Source: Marinoscillum sp049115815 (GTDB taxonomy: Bacteria > Bacteroidota > Bacteroidia > Cytophagales > Cyclobacteriaceae). From it: a stretch of DNA of 64,000 nucleotides. The notes beneath the pieces were generated by a model. The model saw only the letters and a list, made by a program, of their open reading frames with translations. It was not told the origin of the DNA and searched no databases. The translations under genes were made by a program, and so were the position numbers. Location: contig JAGDZO010000005.1 of assembly GCA_049115815.1 (NCBI GenBank), positions 558,001-622,000 on the forward strand. Direction: 5' to 3'. Numbering within the stretch: the first letter of the stretch is position 1; each line of letters opens with the position of its first letter. Of the stretch, positions 8,029 through 16,568 are shown piece by piece.

Positions 8029-9747
8029 TTGGATCAAAGCACCGCACTTTCACTTCTCAAAGCCGGCAAGAACGTATACTTGACAGGATCGGCTGGAACA
8101 GGAAAGACCTACGTAATCAATCAATTCATTGAATATCTACGTGAGCGCGAAGTTCCATTGGCAGTTACAGCTTCCACTGGAATAGCAGCAACACATATAG
8201 GTGGTCAAACCATACATTCATGGTCTGGTGTAGGCATCAAAGACACCATTGGCCCTAAGGATCTGGAGAGAATTGGGAAGAATAGACAAACCGTAACCCG
8301 AATCAAGGCTGTACGAGTCTTAATCATTGATGAAATCTCAATGCTATCCGGCAAGGTCCTTAGTGCCATCAGTGAAATACTCAAACATTTCAGAAAAAAC
8401 TCAGAGGCATTCGGAGGTGTACAGATCATTTTGTCTGGGGACTTTTATCAGCTACCTCCAGTATCACGCGAGATTGTCAGCAATAGAGAAAAATTCGCCT
8501 TTATGGCGCCTGTATGGGTGGAAGCTGGATTAAAGATTTGCTATCTCACCCAACAATTCCGTCAAGGAAGAGACACCCTTAGTTTTATTCTAGATGAAAT
8601 CAGAAGTCAGGATATCTCAGACGATTCCCTTGAAAGGCTAAGAGAAAAACTGGAAGATGAAACCAAACTTCCAGATGCCATTAAACTATTTACACACAAT
8701 GCTGATGTAGATAGCATGAACGCATCCAAACTCAAGGAGAACCCCAACAGGTCAAAAGCGTTCTACGCAGAGACACAAGGACAGTCCAACATTCTCGAAA
8801 GTCTTAAAATGTCTGTGTTAGCTTCACCAGAATTGGAGCTCAAAGAGGGTGCTCAAGTCATGTTTGTAAAAAACAATCCGGACAAGGGATATTTCAACGG
8901 AAGTACGGGGATCATCTCTCGGTTTGAAGATGAAGAAGGTTATCCGGTAGTAGAATTACTCGACGGAAATGAGATCATCGCGAGCCCGGAAGAGTGGATG
9001 GTAACAGATGAAAACGAAACCATTTTGGCTTCCTTCAAGCAAGTTCCACTCAGACTCGCATGGGCAATTACAGTGCACAAGAGTCAAGGAATGACCTTGT
9101 CACAGGCTACCCTAGATTTGTCCAAAACCTTTGAAGCAGGTCAGGGTTATGTAGCCTTATCCAGATTAAAATCATGGGACGGCTTGGTACTGGAAGGGAT
9201 CAATCGGATATCCTTAGAGCTCGATCCATTAGCTGTAAAAGCTGATAAGCGATTTCAAGAATTGTCTGAAGAATCTGAAGATTGGATTAATATCCATGAT
9301 GATAAATCTCTGGAAAAAATTCACCTTCAATACATCGAAAAATGTGGAGGAACCAATGATCCTGAAGTAATTGCTCTTAATAAGAACAGAGCCAAAAAAT
9401 ATTACAAAAAGGAGAAGAAAGAATCCACTTACAAGAAAACTCTGGAGTTGATCAAATTGGGAAAAAGTCTGGCGGAAATAGCCATGGAAAGAGAGCTTTC
9501 GGAAGGAACTATTGTAGGTCACCTCGAGAGGATTAAGCAAGACGATCCAGAGATAGATTTTACCCGATTTAAACCCTCAGAAAAAGACATTCAGAAAGTC
9601 CAAAAGGTTATCCAAAAGATAAAATCACAAAATCAGGAAGAATACTACGATAAGGAAGGCAATGTAAGAATTGGTATCATTCACAAAGCATTGAATGGTG
9701 TCATTGATTATGAAACGATAAGACTTGTGAAGCTTTTTATGGTTTAA
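8029..9747 (+). CDS. Pif1-like AAA helicase with C-terminal helix-turn-helix
   Basis: The 572-residue protein has Walker A GSAGTGKT (residues 20-27), Walker B LIIDEISML near 100, GDFYQLPPV near 140, and the later helicase motifs VHKSQGMTL and YVALSRLKS near 350-390. These place it with superfamily 1B Pif1-type 5'-3' DNA helicases. After a charged linker the C-terminus has a helix-turn-helix, LELIKLGKSLAEIAMERELS. The same domain pairing is common in Bacteroidota. The start is TTG at 8029: an in-frame TAG lies just upstream and no earlier start exists. The 3' end overlaps the convergent gene by four bases. Confidence 0.88.
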   Translation: MDQSTALSLLKAGKNVYLTGSAGTGKTYVINQFIEYLREREVPLAVTASTGIAATHIGGQTIHSWSGVGIKDTIGPKDLERIGKNRQTVTRIKAVRVLIIDEISMLSGKVLSAISEILKHFRKNSEAFGGVQIILSGDFYQLPPVSREIVSNREKFAFMAPVWVEAGLKICYLTQQFRQGRDTLSFILDEIRSQDISDDSLERLREKLEDETKLPDAIKLFTHNADVDSMNASKLKENPNRSKAFYAETQGQSNILESLKMSVLASPELELKEGAQVMFVKNNPDKGYFNGSTGIISRFEDEEGYPVVELLDGNEIIASPEEWMVTDENETILASFKQVPLRLAWAITVHKSQGMTLSQATLDLSKTFEAGQGYVALSRLKSWDGLVLEGINRISLELDPLAVKADKRFQELSEESEDWINIHDDKSLEKIHLQYIEKCGGTNDPEVIALNKNRAKKYYKKEKKESTYKKTLELIKLGKSLAEIAMERELSEGTIVGHLERIKQDDPEIDFTRFKPSEKDIQKVQKVIQKIKSQNQEEYYDKEGNVRIGIIHKALNGVIDYETIRLVKLFMV

Positions 9748-10286
9748 AATCCTGTTACGATTCCGAACCTAAATTGCAATGGACTTTGGTATGGAGAATT
9801 ACTACCATCTCCATAGAGCAGATTATACAGAGCTGTAATCTGAAATGAAACGTTACCTCCTAATGGCTCATTGTATCCCAATCCCACAAAAAAACTAGTA
9901 AAATCCAATCGATCGGCTTGTCCTCCTCCGACTACCAAAGGTTGAACATTGAGATACTCATACTGGGAGTAAGCGAAAATCTTATCAGAGAAGGCATACA
10001 TGGCAAAAGGGCCTCCGCCATAGTTACTTGCAGTGAAATCTCCGAATTTATTGAACTGATATGTAATCTGCATTCCGGCAGAAAATTCCTCAGTGACCTT
10101 GTAGCCTAAAAGGGGAGAAACACTTACACTCAAGAAATTCGTTCCTCCACTAAAGCCGCCACCGCCACCAAAATAAACTTTATCCTCCCAAGATCCACCT
10201 CGAGCACTTGGAGCCCTATACTGGGCTTCAGCACAGTAGCCTAACAAGCAAATAAGTAGGAGAAAGAATCCTTTTGTCAATTTCAT
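9744..10286 (-). CDS. Small outer-membrane beta-barrel-like protein, function unknown
   Basis: The 180-residue protein has an N-terminal signal peptide (hydrophobic LLLICLLGYC, then AEAQ) and alternating amphipathic strands rich in Tyr, Phe and Gly. It ends in a terminal Phe (VTGF), a frequent outer-membrane signature. The pattern fits an 8-stranded barrel, and a family cannot be named with certainty. Its ATG overlaps the stop of the upstream divisome gene by one base (TAATG), so the two are probably co-translated. It converges with the helicase gene. Confidence 0.7.
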   Translation of the reverse strand: MKLTKGFFLLLICLLGYCAEAQYRAPSARGGSWEDKVYFGGGGGFSGGTNFLSVSVSPLLGYKVTEEFSAGMQITYQFNKFGDFTASNYGGGPFAMYAFSDKIFAYSQYEYLNVQPLVVGGGQADRLDFTSFFVGLGYNEPLGGNVSFQITALYNLLYGDGSNSPYQSPLQFRFGIVTGF

Positions 10287-10585
10287 TACTCTTCTACAAT
10301 GACGAAAATGTCTTCAGATTCCTTTTTCATTAGATACTTCTCACGAGCTAGCTTTTCAAGCAAATCCTTATTGTTGAGAAGTGCTTCCCTGTCATTCTTC
10401 ACTTCCACAATCTTTGACTCGTAAAACTCTTTCGCATTTTCTAACTCAGTTTGTTTTTGACTGAGTTTCCACTGAGATATCACATCATTTGAATCAAAAA
10501 ACAACATCCAAACAAGGAATAAAAGAGAAGTTAGGAAATAGAAATTCCTAAATAAGGGAGGAAGCTTTTGGAATATACTCTTCAT
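10286..10585 (-). CDS. FtsB/DivIC-type septum formation protein
   Basis: The 99-residue bitopic protein has one transmembrane helix (about residues 15-31, FYFLTSLLFLVWMLFF), a short coiled-coil with ENAKEFYESKI, and the family motif LEKLAREKYLMKK near residue 75 followed by an acidic tail. FtsB/DivIC proteins bridge FtsQ/DivIB and FtsL in the divisome. Position immediately after eno matches the eno-ftsB linkage known from Proteobacteria and Bacteroidota. A strong terminator separates it from eno, so it should have its own promoter. Confidence 0.85.
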   Translation of the reverse strand: MKSIFQKLPPLFRNFYFLTSLLFLVWMLFFDSNDVISQWKLSQKQTELENAKEFYESKIVEVKNDREALLNNKDLLEKLAREKYLMKKESEDIFVIVEE

Positions 10586-10600
10586 ATTGAACTTAAAGAT

Positions 10601-10646
10601 AAAAAAAAGAGCTGATTTCGCGGCATACGAAATCAGCTCTAGAATT
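10601..10646 (-). terminator. Strong intrinsic terminator behind eno (bidirectional form)
   Basis: A perfect 13-bp stem (arms 10608-10620 and 10628-10640, 7-nt loop) is flanked by A8 on the left (U8 on the minus strand) and a T-rich right side. It ends the carA-eno transcript about 40 nt past the eno stop. Confidence 0.9.
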
Positions 10647-10679
10647 TTTCAACAGAACCTTAAGGATCCTTGTATCCTA

Positions 10680-11957
10680 TTATTTAGTTGGATAAAAAGC
10701 TATATCACCAAGCTCTTCTTCGATTCTTAGTAGCTGATTGTATTTGGCCATACGGTCAGATCTCGACATAGAACCTGTCTTAATCTGTCCTGTATTCAAC
10801 GCAACAGAGATATCAGCAATCGTGCTATCCTCAGTTTCACCTGATCTGTGCGATACTACAGCCGTCCATCCAGCTTTATGTGCCATCTCAATAGCAGCAA
10901 AAGTCTCAGAAAGAGTTCCAATCTGATTCACTTTGATCAAAATAGAGTTTGCAGATTTCTCAGCAATAGCACGCTCCAAAAACTTCACATTAGTCACCAA
11001 TAGATCATCTCCCACTAATTGACATTTGTCTCCTATTTTCTCAGTCAATAGTTTCCAGCTATCCCAGTCATTCTCATCACAACCATCTTCAATACTGTCA
11101 ATAGGATATTTCTCAACCAAGTCGGAAAGATAAGCCACTTGCTCAGCGCCCGAACGAACCTTACCTTCTGGCCCCTCGAACTTAGCATAGTTATATTTTC
11201 CATCTTCATAGAATTCAGAGGAAGCACAATCCATAGCAATAGTAATGTCTGATCCAGCTTTGTAACCTGCTTTTTCGATCGCCTTTAATACGCTATCCAA
11301 AGCTTCTTCTGTTCCCCCAGAAAAATTAGGTGCAAATCCACCTTCATCACCTACGGCAGTACTAAGACCTTTAGCTTTAATGATACTCTTGAGGTTATGA
11401 AAAACTTCAGCACCCATTCGAAGAGCCTCGCTAAATGTAGGAGCCCCAATTGGTCGAATCATGAATTCTTGAAATGCGATAGGAGCATCAGAATGTGAAC
11501 CACCATTGATGATGTTCATCATAGGCACAGGCAATGTATGAGCATTCACTCCACCCAGATATCTGAACAATGACTGACCAGATTCCTCAGCGGCAGCTTT
11601 GGCTACAGCCAATGATACTCCCAGGATTGCATTAGCACCAAGTTTACTTTTATTGTGTGTACCATCCAGTTCGATCATGATATCATCGATGAGCTTCTGC
11701 TCGAATACGGGTACTCCTACTATTTCAGGTGCTATCAGCTCATTTACATTTTCTACAGCCTTCAAGACTCCCTTTCCTAAATATTTAGATTTGTCTCCAT
11801 CTCTCAATTCCACGGCTTCATGCTCACCTGTAGAAGCACCAGATGGCACAGCAGCACGGCCCATAAATCCATTTTCAGTAATAACATCTACTTCCACAGT
11901 AGGGTTACCTCTTGAATCCAAGATCTGTCTTGCGTGGATACTTTCAATTACACTCAT
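10680..11957 (-). CDS. eno: Enolase
   Basis: The 425-residue enzyme converts 2-phosphoglycerate to phosphoenolpyruvate in glycolysis. It has the typical start SIHARQILDSRGNPTVEVD, SGASTGEHEAVELRDGD near residue 40, the Mg-ligand segments around AMDCASSEF, SIEDGCDENDW and VGDDLLVTN, the catalytic Lys in ILIKVNQIGTLSE, and SHRSGETEDSTIAD. Length and motifs are complete. Its start overlaps the carA stop by four bases (ATGA), so it is translationally coupled to carA. It ends the long minus-strand block. Confidence 0.98.
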   Translation of the reverse strand: MSVIESIHARQILDSRGNPTVEVDVITENGFMGRAAVPSGASTGEHEAVELRDGDKSKYLGKGVLKAVENVNELIAPEIVGVPVFEQKLIDDIMIELDGTHNKSKLGANAILGVSLAVAKAAAEESGQSLFRYLGGVNAHTLPVPMMNIINGGSHSDAPIAFQEFMIRPIGAPTFSEALRMGAEVFHNLKSIIKAKGLSTAVGDEGGFAPNFSGGTEEALDSVLKAIEKAGYKAGSDITIAMDCASSEFYEDGKYNYAKFEGPEGKVRSGAEQVAYLSDLVEKYPIDSIEDGCDENDWDSWKLLTEKIGDKCQLVGDDLLVTNVKFLERAIAEKSANSILIKVNQIGTLSETFAAIEMAHKAGWTAVVSHRSGETEDSTIADISVALNTGQIKTGSMSRSDRMAKYNQLLRIEEELGDIAFYPTK

Positions 11958-13063
11958 GATTTTTGTTCTTTAATTAATTTTATAAAATCGTCAAATAGAT
12001 ATGTAGAATCATGGGGTCCCGGAGATGATTCTGGATGATACTGCACAGAAAAGGCAGGTTTCCCTACTAGACGTAAGCCCTCTACAGTATTATCATTTAG
12101 ATTAATGTGTGAAATTTCGGCTTGATCACACGCCTCAAGAGATGCCATATCTATTGCAAATCCGTGATTTTGTGATGTTATTTCGCTCAAACCGGACTGC
12201 AAGTTTTTCACAGGTTGATTAAGCCCTCTGTGACCATGATGCATTTTGAATGTCTCGATTCCAACAGATCGGCCTAGCAATTGGTTTCCCAAACATATTC
12301 CAAACACTGGCTTACCTGAATTCAAAATATCCTTCACTGTCTCTACTGCGTAATCCATTGCCGCAGGATCACCTGGGCCGTTCGATAGAAAATATCCATC
12401 AGGATTCCATTTGGTCAATTCTTCAAAAGAAGTAGAAGCAGGAAAAACCTTACAAATGCAATCACGATCTGTGAAGTTTTTAATGATGGACTTCTTTATA
12501 CCAAAATCCAAGGCTGCAATTTTCAAGCCCTTATTGTCTTCTCCTTTTATATAAGGCTCTTTAGTTGTAACTAAACTTGATAACTCCAATGATTCCATAC
12601 TTGGAACCTTTTCTAATTCCTTAGCAAGTTGATCGATATCGAGTATCTCCGAACTAATGATCGCATTCATTGCTCCCTTAGTCCTAATATGGCGTACTAA
12701 CTTACGAGTATCAATTCCAGATATTCCCACTGTATTGTGCCTAATCAGATATTCATGTAATCCTTCAGTAGAAGTTAGCCGACTAAACTCATGTGTAAAA
12801 TCATTTACAACAAGGCCCTTGATCATTGGGTGATCAGATTCCTCCTCATCCTCATGAACACCATAATTGCCAATATGTGGCGTAGTGTTGACAATGATCT
12901 GGCCGTAATAAGATGGATCAGTATATATCTCTTGATATCCGGTCATACCGGTATTAAAGCAAATCTCCCCCCCAGATGTACCTTCTTTACCTATAGATAC
13001 CCCTTGGTAATACGTACCATCTGCTAATAATAATACTGCTTCTTTTCTTTCAGGTTGTTTCAT
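11954..13063 (-). CDS. carA: Carbamoyl-phosphate synthase small (glutaminase) subunit
   Basis: The 369-residue protein has the CPSase small-subunit N-domain (DGTYYQGVSIG, FNTGMTGYQEI, TPHIGNYG) and a class I glutamine amidotransferase domain. The catalytic Cys257 lies in FGICLGNQ and the His343/Glu345 pair in QYHPESSPGP. It supplies ammonia to CarB for arginine and pyrimidine synthesis; carB is not in the window. It lies behind rplQ and its terminator. A TATTTTTG box (13071-13078, minus strand) lies only about 7 nt from the ATG, which would give a nearly leaderless mRNA, but no well-spaced -33 box is seen. Confidence 0.97.
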   Translation of the reverse strand: MKQPERKEAVLLLADGTYYQGVSIGKEGTSGGEICFNTGMTGYQEIYTDPSYYGQIIVNTTPHIGNYGVHEDEEESDHPMIKGLVVNDFTHEFSRLTSTEGLHEYLIRHNTVGISGIDTRKLVRHIRTKGAMNAIISSEILDIDQLAKELEKVPSMESLELSSLVTTKEPYIKGEDNKGLKIAALDFGIKKSIIKNFTDRDCICKVFPASTSFEELTKWNPDGYFLSNGPGDPAAMDYAVETVKDILNSGKPVFGICLGNQLLGRSVGIETFKMHHGHRGLNQPVKNLQSGLSEITSQNHGFAIDMASLEACDQAEISHINLNDNTVEGLRLVGKPAFSVQYHPESSPGPHDSTYLFDDFIKLIKEQKS

Positions 13064-13103
13064 ACTTGCGCAAAAATAAGAAATAATAATTCAGAATTCG
13101 GGC

Positions 13104-13140
13104 AAAAAAAAGGGGATTTGACTAACGTCAAATCCCCTTT
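13104..13140 (-). terminator. Intrinsic terminator of the ribosomal operon behind rplQ
   Basis: A perfect 14-bp stem (13109-13122 and 13127-13140, loop TAAC) is followed on the minus strand by a run of U from 13111 to 13104. It lies 20 nt behind the rplQ stop and separates the r-protein cluster from carA-eno. Confidence 0.92.
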
Positions 13141-13160
13141 ACAATATTCATTTCAAAGTG

Positions 13161-13805
13161 TTATTCACCCTTCTTAGTATCTTCAGCTTCGTCCTCTTTT
13201 GCCTCTTCTGCAGGCTCGTCAGTGCTAGCTTCAGCAGTTGGCTCTTCAGTCACTGTTTCAGTCGCCTCTACTACCTCTTCCTCCACCACTACTGCTTCTT
13301 CTGCAGCTGCTGCAGGTTCCTCAGTCACAACTTCAGCTTCTGCTACTGGAGCAGCCGTTTCAGCCGCTTTATCAGTTTTCTTAGCTCCGCCTCTTCTTGA
13401 CCTACGAGTTTTTGCTTTACCAGCTTCAGAATCTTGAAGTAACAATTCGTTAAAATCAACAAGCTCCATCATACACATCTCAGCATTATCTCCAAGTCGG
13501 ATTCCCGTCTTGATAATTCTGGTGTACCCTCCAGGTCTTTCAGTAACCTTTTCAGCGATTGGGCCAAAAAGTTCTTGTACTGAAAACTTGTCCTGCAAGT
13601 AGGAGAATGCTATTCTTCTTGAATGAGTCGTATCAGTTTTTGCCTTTGTGATCAAAGGTTCAACATACTTTCTCAACGCCTTTGCCTTAGCAACAGTCGT
13701 GTTGATTCTTTTATGCAAAATCAAAGAAGAAGCCATGTTTGACAACATCGCCTTTCTATGCGGTGCTGTTCTTCCTAAATGATTGAATTTCTTACCGTGT
13801 CTCAT
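13161..13805 (-). CDS. rplQ: Ribosomal protein L17 with long acidic C-terminal tail
   Basis: The first 120 residues are a normal L17 (MRHGKKFNHLGRTAPHRKAML, LRKYVEPLITKAK, GGYTRIIKTGIRLGDNAEM). L17 sits at the peptide exit tunnel of the 50S subunit. Residues from about 140 to 214 form an additional tail made almost only of Glu, Ala, Val and Thr with a few Lys, preceded by a basic patch (KAKTRRSRRGGAKK). Tails on L17 occur in other Bacteroidota but vary in length. The start overlaps the rpoA stop by one base (TAATG). Confidence 0.97.
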   Translation of the reverse strand: MRHGKKFNHLGRTAPHRKAMLSNMASSLILHKRINTTVAKAKALRKYVEPLITKAKTDTTHSRRIAFSYLQDKFSVQELFGPIAEKVTERPGGYTRIIKTGIRLGDNAEMCMMELVDFNELLLQDSEAGKAKTRRSRRGGAKKTDKAAETAAPVAEAEVVTEEPAAAAEEAVVVEEEVVEATETVTEEPTAEASTDEPAEEAKEDEAEDTKKGE

Positions 13806-14794
13806 TATTCTTCTTCCAATTTATATTTCGAAAGATCCATACCGAAAGTCAATTGCTTGTCAGCTACAAGTTGCTCCAACTCAGCCAAAGACTTCTTTCC
13901 GAAATTTCTAAATTTCATCATGTCTGATATTTCAAGAGATACTAAATCCCCTAATGATCTAACATCAGCCGCTTTTAGGCAGTTGTATGCTCTCACAGAA
14001 AGATCAAGATCGTTCAATGATGTCTTAAGCAACTTACGCATGTGTAGAAGTTCTTCATCAACTTGCTCTGGCTCGCCTTGCTCTTGTGATTCTAAGATCA
14101 TGTTCTGATCTGAGAATAACATGAAATGCTTGATCAAAATGTTGGCAGCTCCTTTAAGCGCATTCTCAGGATGAATTGATCCATCAGTCTCAATATCCAA
14201 AATCAATTGCTCGTAATCAGTCTTTTGCTCAACACGCGTATTTTCTACGCTATATTTCACATTCTTAATTGGTGTGAAAATAGAGTCAATAGCGATATAG
14301 CCAAAGTTCTGATCAGCAGGCTTATTATCGTCTGCGGCTACATAACCTCTTCCTTTTTCTACATTCAACTCAATTTCAAACTGGGCTTTTTCGTCAAGGT
14401 TACAGATGACCAAATCAGGATTTAATATCTCAAAAGAAGTAGTTCCTCCTGCTATATCACCTGCCGTCAACTGCTTCTTGTTGGAAACAGAGATGGTGAT
14501 GGTGCTATCAGCTACATCAGAAATTCTTTTGAATCTTACCATCTTCAAATTCAAGATGATCTCGCTGACATCCTCAACAACACCTTCTATAGTAGAAAAC
14601 TCATGCAAAACTCCAGGGATCTTGATTGCAGTGATTGCATAACCCTCAAGAGAAGACAAAAGTATTCTTCTAAGTGCGTTACCAACTGTAACACCGTAAC
14701 CTTGTTCTAGAGGCTTGAAGGTGAATAGGCCGTGAAAATCATCGGCCTTCTCCATCACTACCTTCTCTGGCATTTGGAATGCTAGAATTGACAT
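13805..14794 (-). CDS. rpoA: RNA polymerase alpha subunit
   Basis: The 329-residue protein has the N-terminal dimerisation domain (GYGVTVGNALRRILLSSLEG near residue 33) and the C-terminal alphaCTD with helix-hairpin-helix (NCLKAADVRSLGDLV, GKKSLAEL near 300). A linker follows DIETDGSIHPENAL. Alpha assembles beta and beta-prime (rpoB and rpoC, 20 kb away in this window) and contacts activators and UP elements. The gene is in the classical alpha-operon place between rpsD and rplQ. Confidence 0.98.
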   Translation of the reverse strand: MSILAFQMPEKVVMEKADDFHGLFTFKPLEQGYGVTVGNALRRILLSSLEGYAITAIKIPGVLHEFSTIEGVVEDVSEIILNLKMVRFKRISDVADSTITISVSNKKQLTAGDIAGGTTSFEILNPDLVICNLDEKAQFEIELNVEKGRGYVAADDNKPADQNFGYIAIDSIFTPIKNVKYSVENTRVEQKTDYEQLILDIETDGSIHPENALKGAANILIKHFMLFSDQNMILESQEQGEPEQVDEELLHMRKLLKTSLNDLDLSVRAYNCLKAADVRSLGDLVSLEISDMMKFRNFGKKSLAELEQLVADKQLTFGMDLSKYKLEEE

Positions 14795-14821
14795 ATCTTT
14801 TTCTTTATTTATTGAAAAATC

Positions 14822-15424
14822 TTACTTGGAGTACAATTCAACTATTAGTTGCTCCTTGATATTTTCAGGAATCTCTTCCCTTGCAGGTACATTCAAAAAT
14901 TTACCTACCATGTTTGATGAATCCCACTCTAACCACGAATAACTACGTGCATTTGAAGCAAGACTATCACTTACTGCCTCTAGCGATTTTGACTTCTCAC
15001 GAACGCCTACCAAATCACCTTCCTTTACTGTGAAAGAAGGAATATTCACGATTTGTCCATTGACAGTGATATGCTTGTGACCAACCAACTGACGAGCTGC
15101 TCTTCTTGTAGGAGCAATACCTAATCTGAAAACAGTGTTGTCCAATCTCGCTTCCAATAACTGAAGTAAGATCTCACCAGTAATACCACTTTTTCTAGAC
15201 GCCTTTTGGAAGATGTTCGAGAACTGCTTCTCCAAAACTCCATAGGTATATTTAGCCTTCTGCTTTTCAGCTAATTGAATAGCATATTCAGATTGCTTTT
15301 TTCTTCTACCTCTTCCGTGCTGTCCAGGAGGGTAATTCTTCTTTTGCAAAGCCTTGCTGGCTCCAAAGATAGGCTCCCCGAACTTTCGAGATATTTTAGT
15401 CTTAGGCCCTGTATATCTTGCCAT
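14822..15424 (-). CDS. rpsD: Ribosomal protein S4
   Basis: The 200-residue protein starts MARYTGPKTKISRKFGEP and has the S4 RNA-binding domain around LLEARLDNTVFRLG and ARQLVGHKHITVNG (residues 95-135). No Cys is present, so this is the zinc-free form. S4 nucleates 16S rRNA folding and in many bacteria autoregulates the alpha operon. A regulatory RNA structure was not recognised here. Confidence 0.98.
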   Translation of the reverse strand: MARYTGPKTKISRKFGEPIFGASKALQKKNYPPGQHGRGRRKKQSEYAIQLAEKQKAKYTYGVLEKQFSNIFQKASRKSGITGEILLQLLEARLDNTVFRLGIAPTRRAARQLVGHKHITVNGQIVNIPSFTVKEGDLVGVREKSKSLEAVSDSLASNARSYSWLEWDSSNMVGKFLNVPAREEIPENIKEQLIVELYSK

Positions 15425-15445
15425 GTTAATGCAGTATTTTAACTA

Positions 15446-15838
15446 TTAAACTCTTCTTCTTTTAGGCGGTCGGCATCCATTATGCGGCATAGGCGTAACA
15501 TCTTTGATGATAGTAACCTCTATACCACTATTCTGGATAGTACGAATAGCTGACTCACGTCCAGCTCCCGGACCTTTCACAAATACCTCTACCTTTCTCA
15601 ATCCTTGCTCGTAAGCCTTAGCTGAACAATCTTGAGCTGCTACTTGAGCTGCATATGGAGTATTCTTCTTAGACCCTTTGAAACCCATCTTTCCAGCTGA
15701 TGCCCATGATATCACTTGACCTTGAGCATTTGTCAAAGAAATTATGATATTATTGAATGTAGCCTGGATATGAGCCTGACCCATAGCATCAACTGCTACG
15801 ACTCTCTTTTTTGCTTTATCTTTTCTCTTCTGCGCCAT
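15446..15838 (-). CDS. rpsK: Ribosomal protein S11
   Basis: The 130-residue protein has IQATFNNIIISLTNAQG, the GPGAGRESAIRTI loop and the terminal TPMPHNGCRPPKRRRV, all typical of S11, which lies on the 30S platform. It follows rpsM by 8 nt and precedes rpsD by 21 nt. Confidence 0.98.
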   Translation of the reverse strand: MAQKRKDKAKKRVVAVDAMGQAHIQATFNNIIISLTNAQGQVISWASAGKMGFKGSKKNTPYAAQVAAQDCSAKAYEQGLRKVEVFVKGPGAGRESAIRTIQNSGIEVTIIKDVTPMPHNGCRPPKRRRV

Positions 15839-15846
15839 GATTAATA

Positions 15847-16224
15847 TTACTTAACAGCCTTTTTCTTATTAGCTACAGTCTTACGTTTACCCTTTCTAGT
15901 ACGAGCGTTATTCTTAGTATGCTGACCTCTTACTGGAAGACCCTTTCTATGTCTCAACCCTCTGTAGCACCCTATATCTAGCAGACGCTTGATGTTCAAT
16001 TGAACCTCAGACTTAAGAACACCCTCTACTTTGAAGTTCTCGGCAATAACTGTTCTGATAGCACCAGACTCGTCATCATTCCAATCCACAACTTTCTTGT
16101 TAGGATCTACATTGGCATTAGCCAATATTTTTTGTGCCGAACTTTTACCGATTCCGAAGATGTAGGTAAGAGCTATCTCACCTCGCTTATTATCTGGAAT
16201 ATCAACTCCTGCAATTCTAGCCAT
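15847..16224 (-). CDS. rpsM: Ribosomal protein S13
   Basis: The 125-residue protein starts MARIAGVDIPDNKRGEIALT and has the H2TH segment IFGIGKSSAQKIL and the basic tail RGLRHRKGLPVRGQHTKNNA. S13 is a 30S head protein contacting the 50S subunit and the P-site tRNA. It lies 3 nt behind rpmJ. Confidence 0.98.
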   Translation of the reverse strand: MARIAGVDIPDNKRGEIALTYIFGIGKSSAQKILANANVDPNKKVVDWNDDESGAIRTVIAENFKVEGVLKSEVQLNIKRLLDIGCYRGLRHRKGLPVRGQHTKNNARTRKGKRKTVANKKKAVK

Positions 16225-16227
16225 GTC

Positions 16228-16344
16228 TTATCCTTGTCTTTGTTTAAACTTCGGGTTCTTTTTGTTGATCACATAAAGCTTTCCTTTTCTTCGGATCACC
16301 TTGCAATCAGCACTACGCTTCTTTATGGATGCTTTAACTTTCAT
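16228..16344 (-). CDS. rpmJ: Ribosomal protein L36, zinc-free form
   Basis: The 38-codon gene was read directly between infA and rpsM; it starts MKVKASIKKRSADCK and ends KFKQRQG. L36 binds 23S rRNA at the base of the stalk region. The zinc-binding C-x2-C...C...H set of classical L36 is reduced to a single Cys (C14): the other positions are Ser11, Asn27 and Phe33. It is therefore a C-minus form that should not bind zinc. Location between infA and rpsM is the canonical one. Confidence 0.95.
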   Translation of the reverse strand: MKVKASIKKRSADCKVIRRKGKLYVINKKNPKFKQRQG

Positions 16345-16349
16345 AACTT

Positions 16350-16568
16350 CTATTTATAGCGATATACTATTCTTCCTTTAGACAGATCGTATGGAGACAT
16401 CTCCAACTTTACCTTATCCCCAGGCAATATTTTGATATAATTCATTCTCATCTTACCTGAGATATGAGCGACCAATTGATGACCGTTCTCTAACTCTACT
16501 CTAAACATAGCGTTAGACAATGCCTCTACTATGCTACCATCTTGCTCTATGGATGACTGCTTTGCCAT
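16350..16568 (-). CDS. infA: Translation initiation factor IF-1
   Basis: The 72-residue S1/OB-fold protein has GSIVEALSNAMFRVELENG and the terminal KGRIVYRYK. IF-1 occupies the ribosomal A site during initiation. The start overlaps the secY stop by one base (TAATG). No methionine aminopeptidase gene lies between secY and infA. Confidence 0.98.
   Translation of the reverse strand: MAKQSSIEQDGSIVEALSNAMFRVELENGHQLVAHISGKMRMNYIKILPGDKVKLEMSPYDLSKGRIVYRYK

Noticed and set aside
13071..13103. Possible leaderless promoter for carA (TATTTTTG 7 nt before ATG)
   Set aside because: The only TTTG box lies 24 nt upstream, outside the normal 17-20 nt spacing, and overlaps the rplQ terminator tail; kept only as a remark under carA.
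13158..13437. Ser/Phe/Cys-rich and Ala/Ser/Thr-rich open frames opposite the rplQ 3' end
   Set aside because: They arise from the repetitive Glu/Ala codons of the L17 tail read on the other strand.
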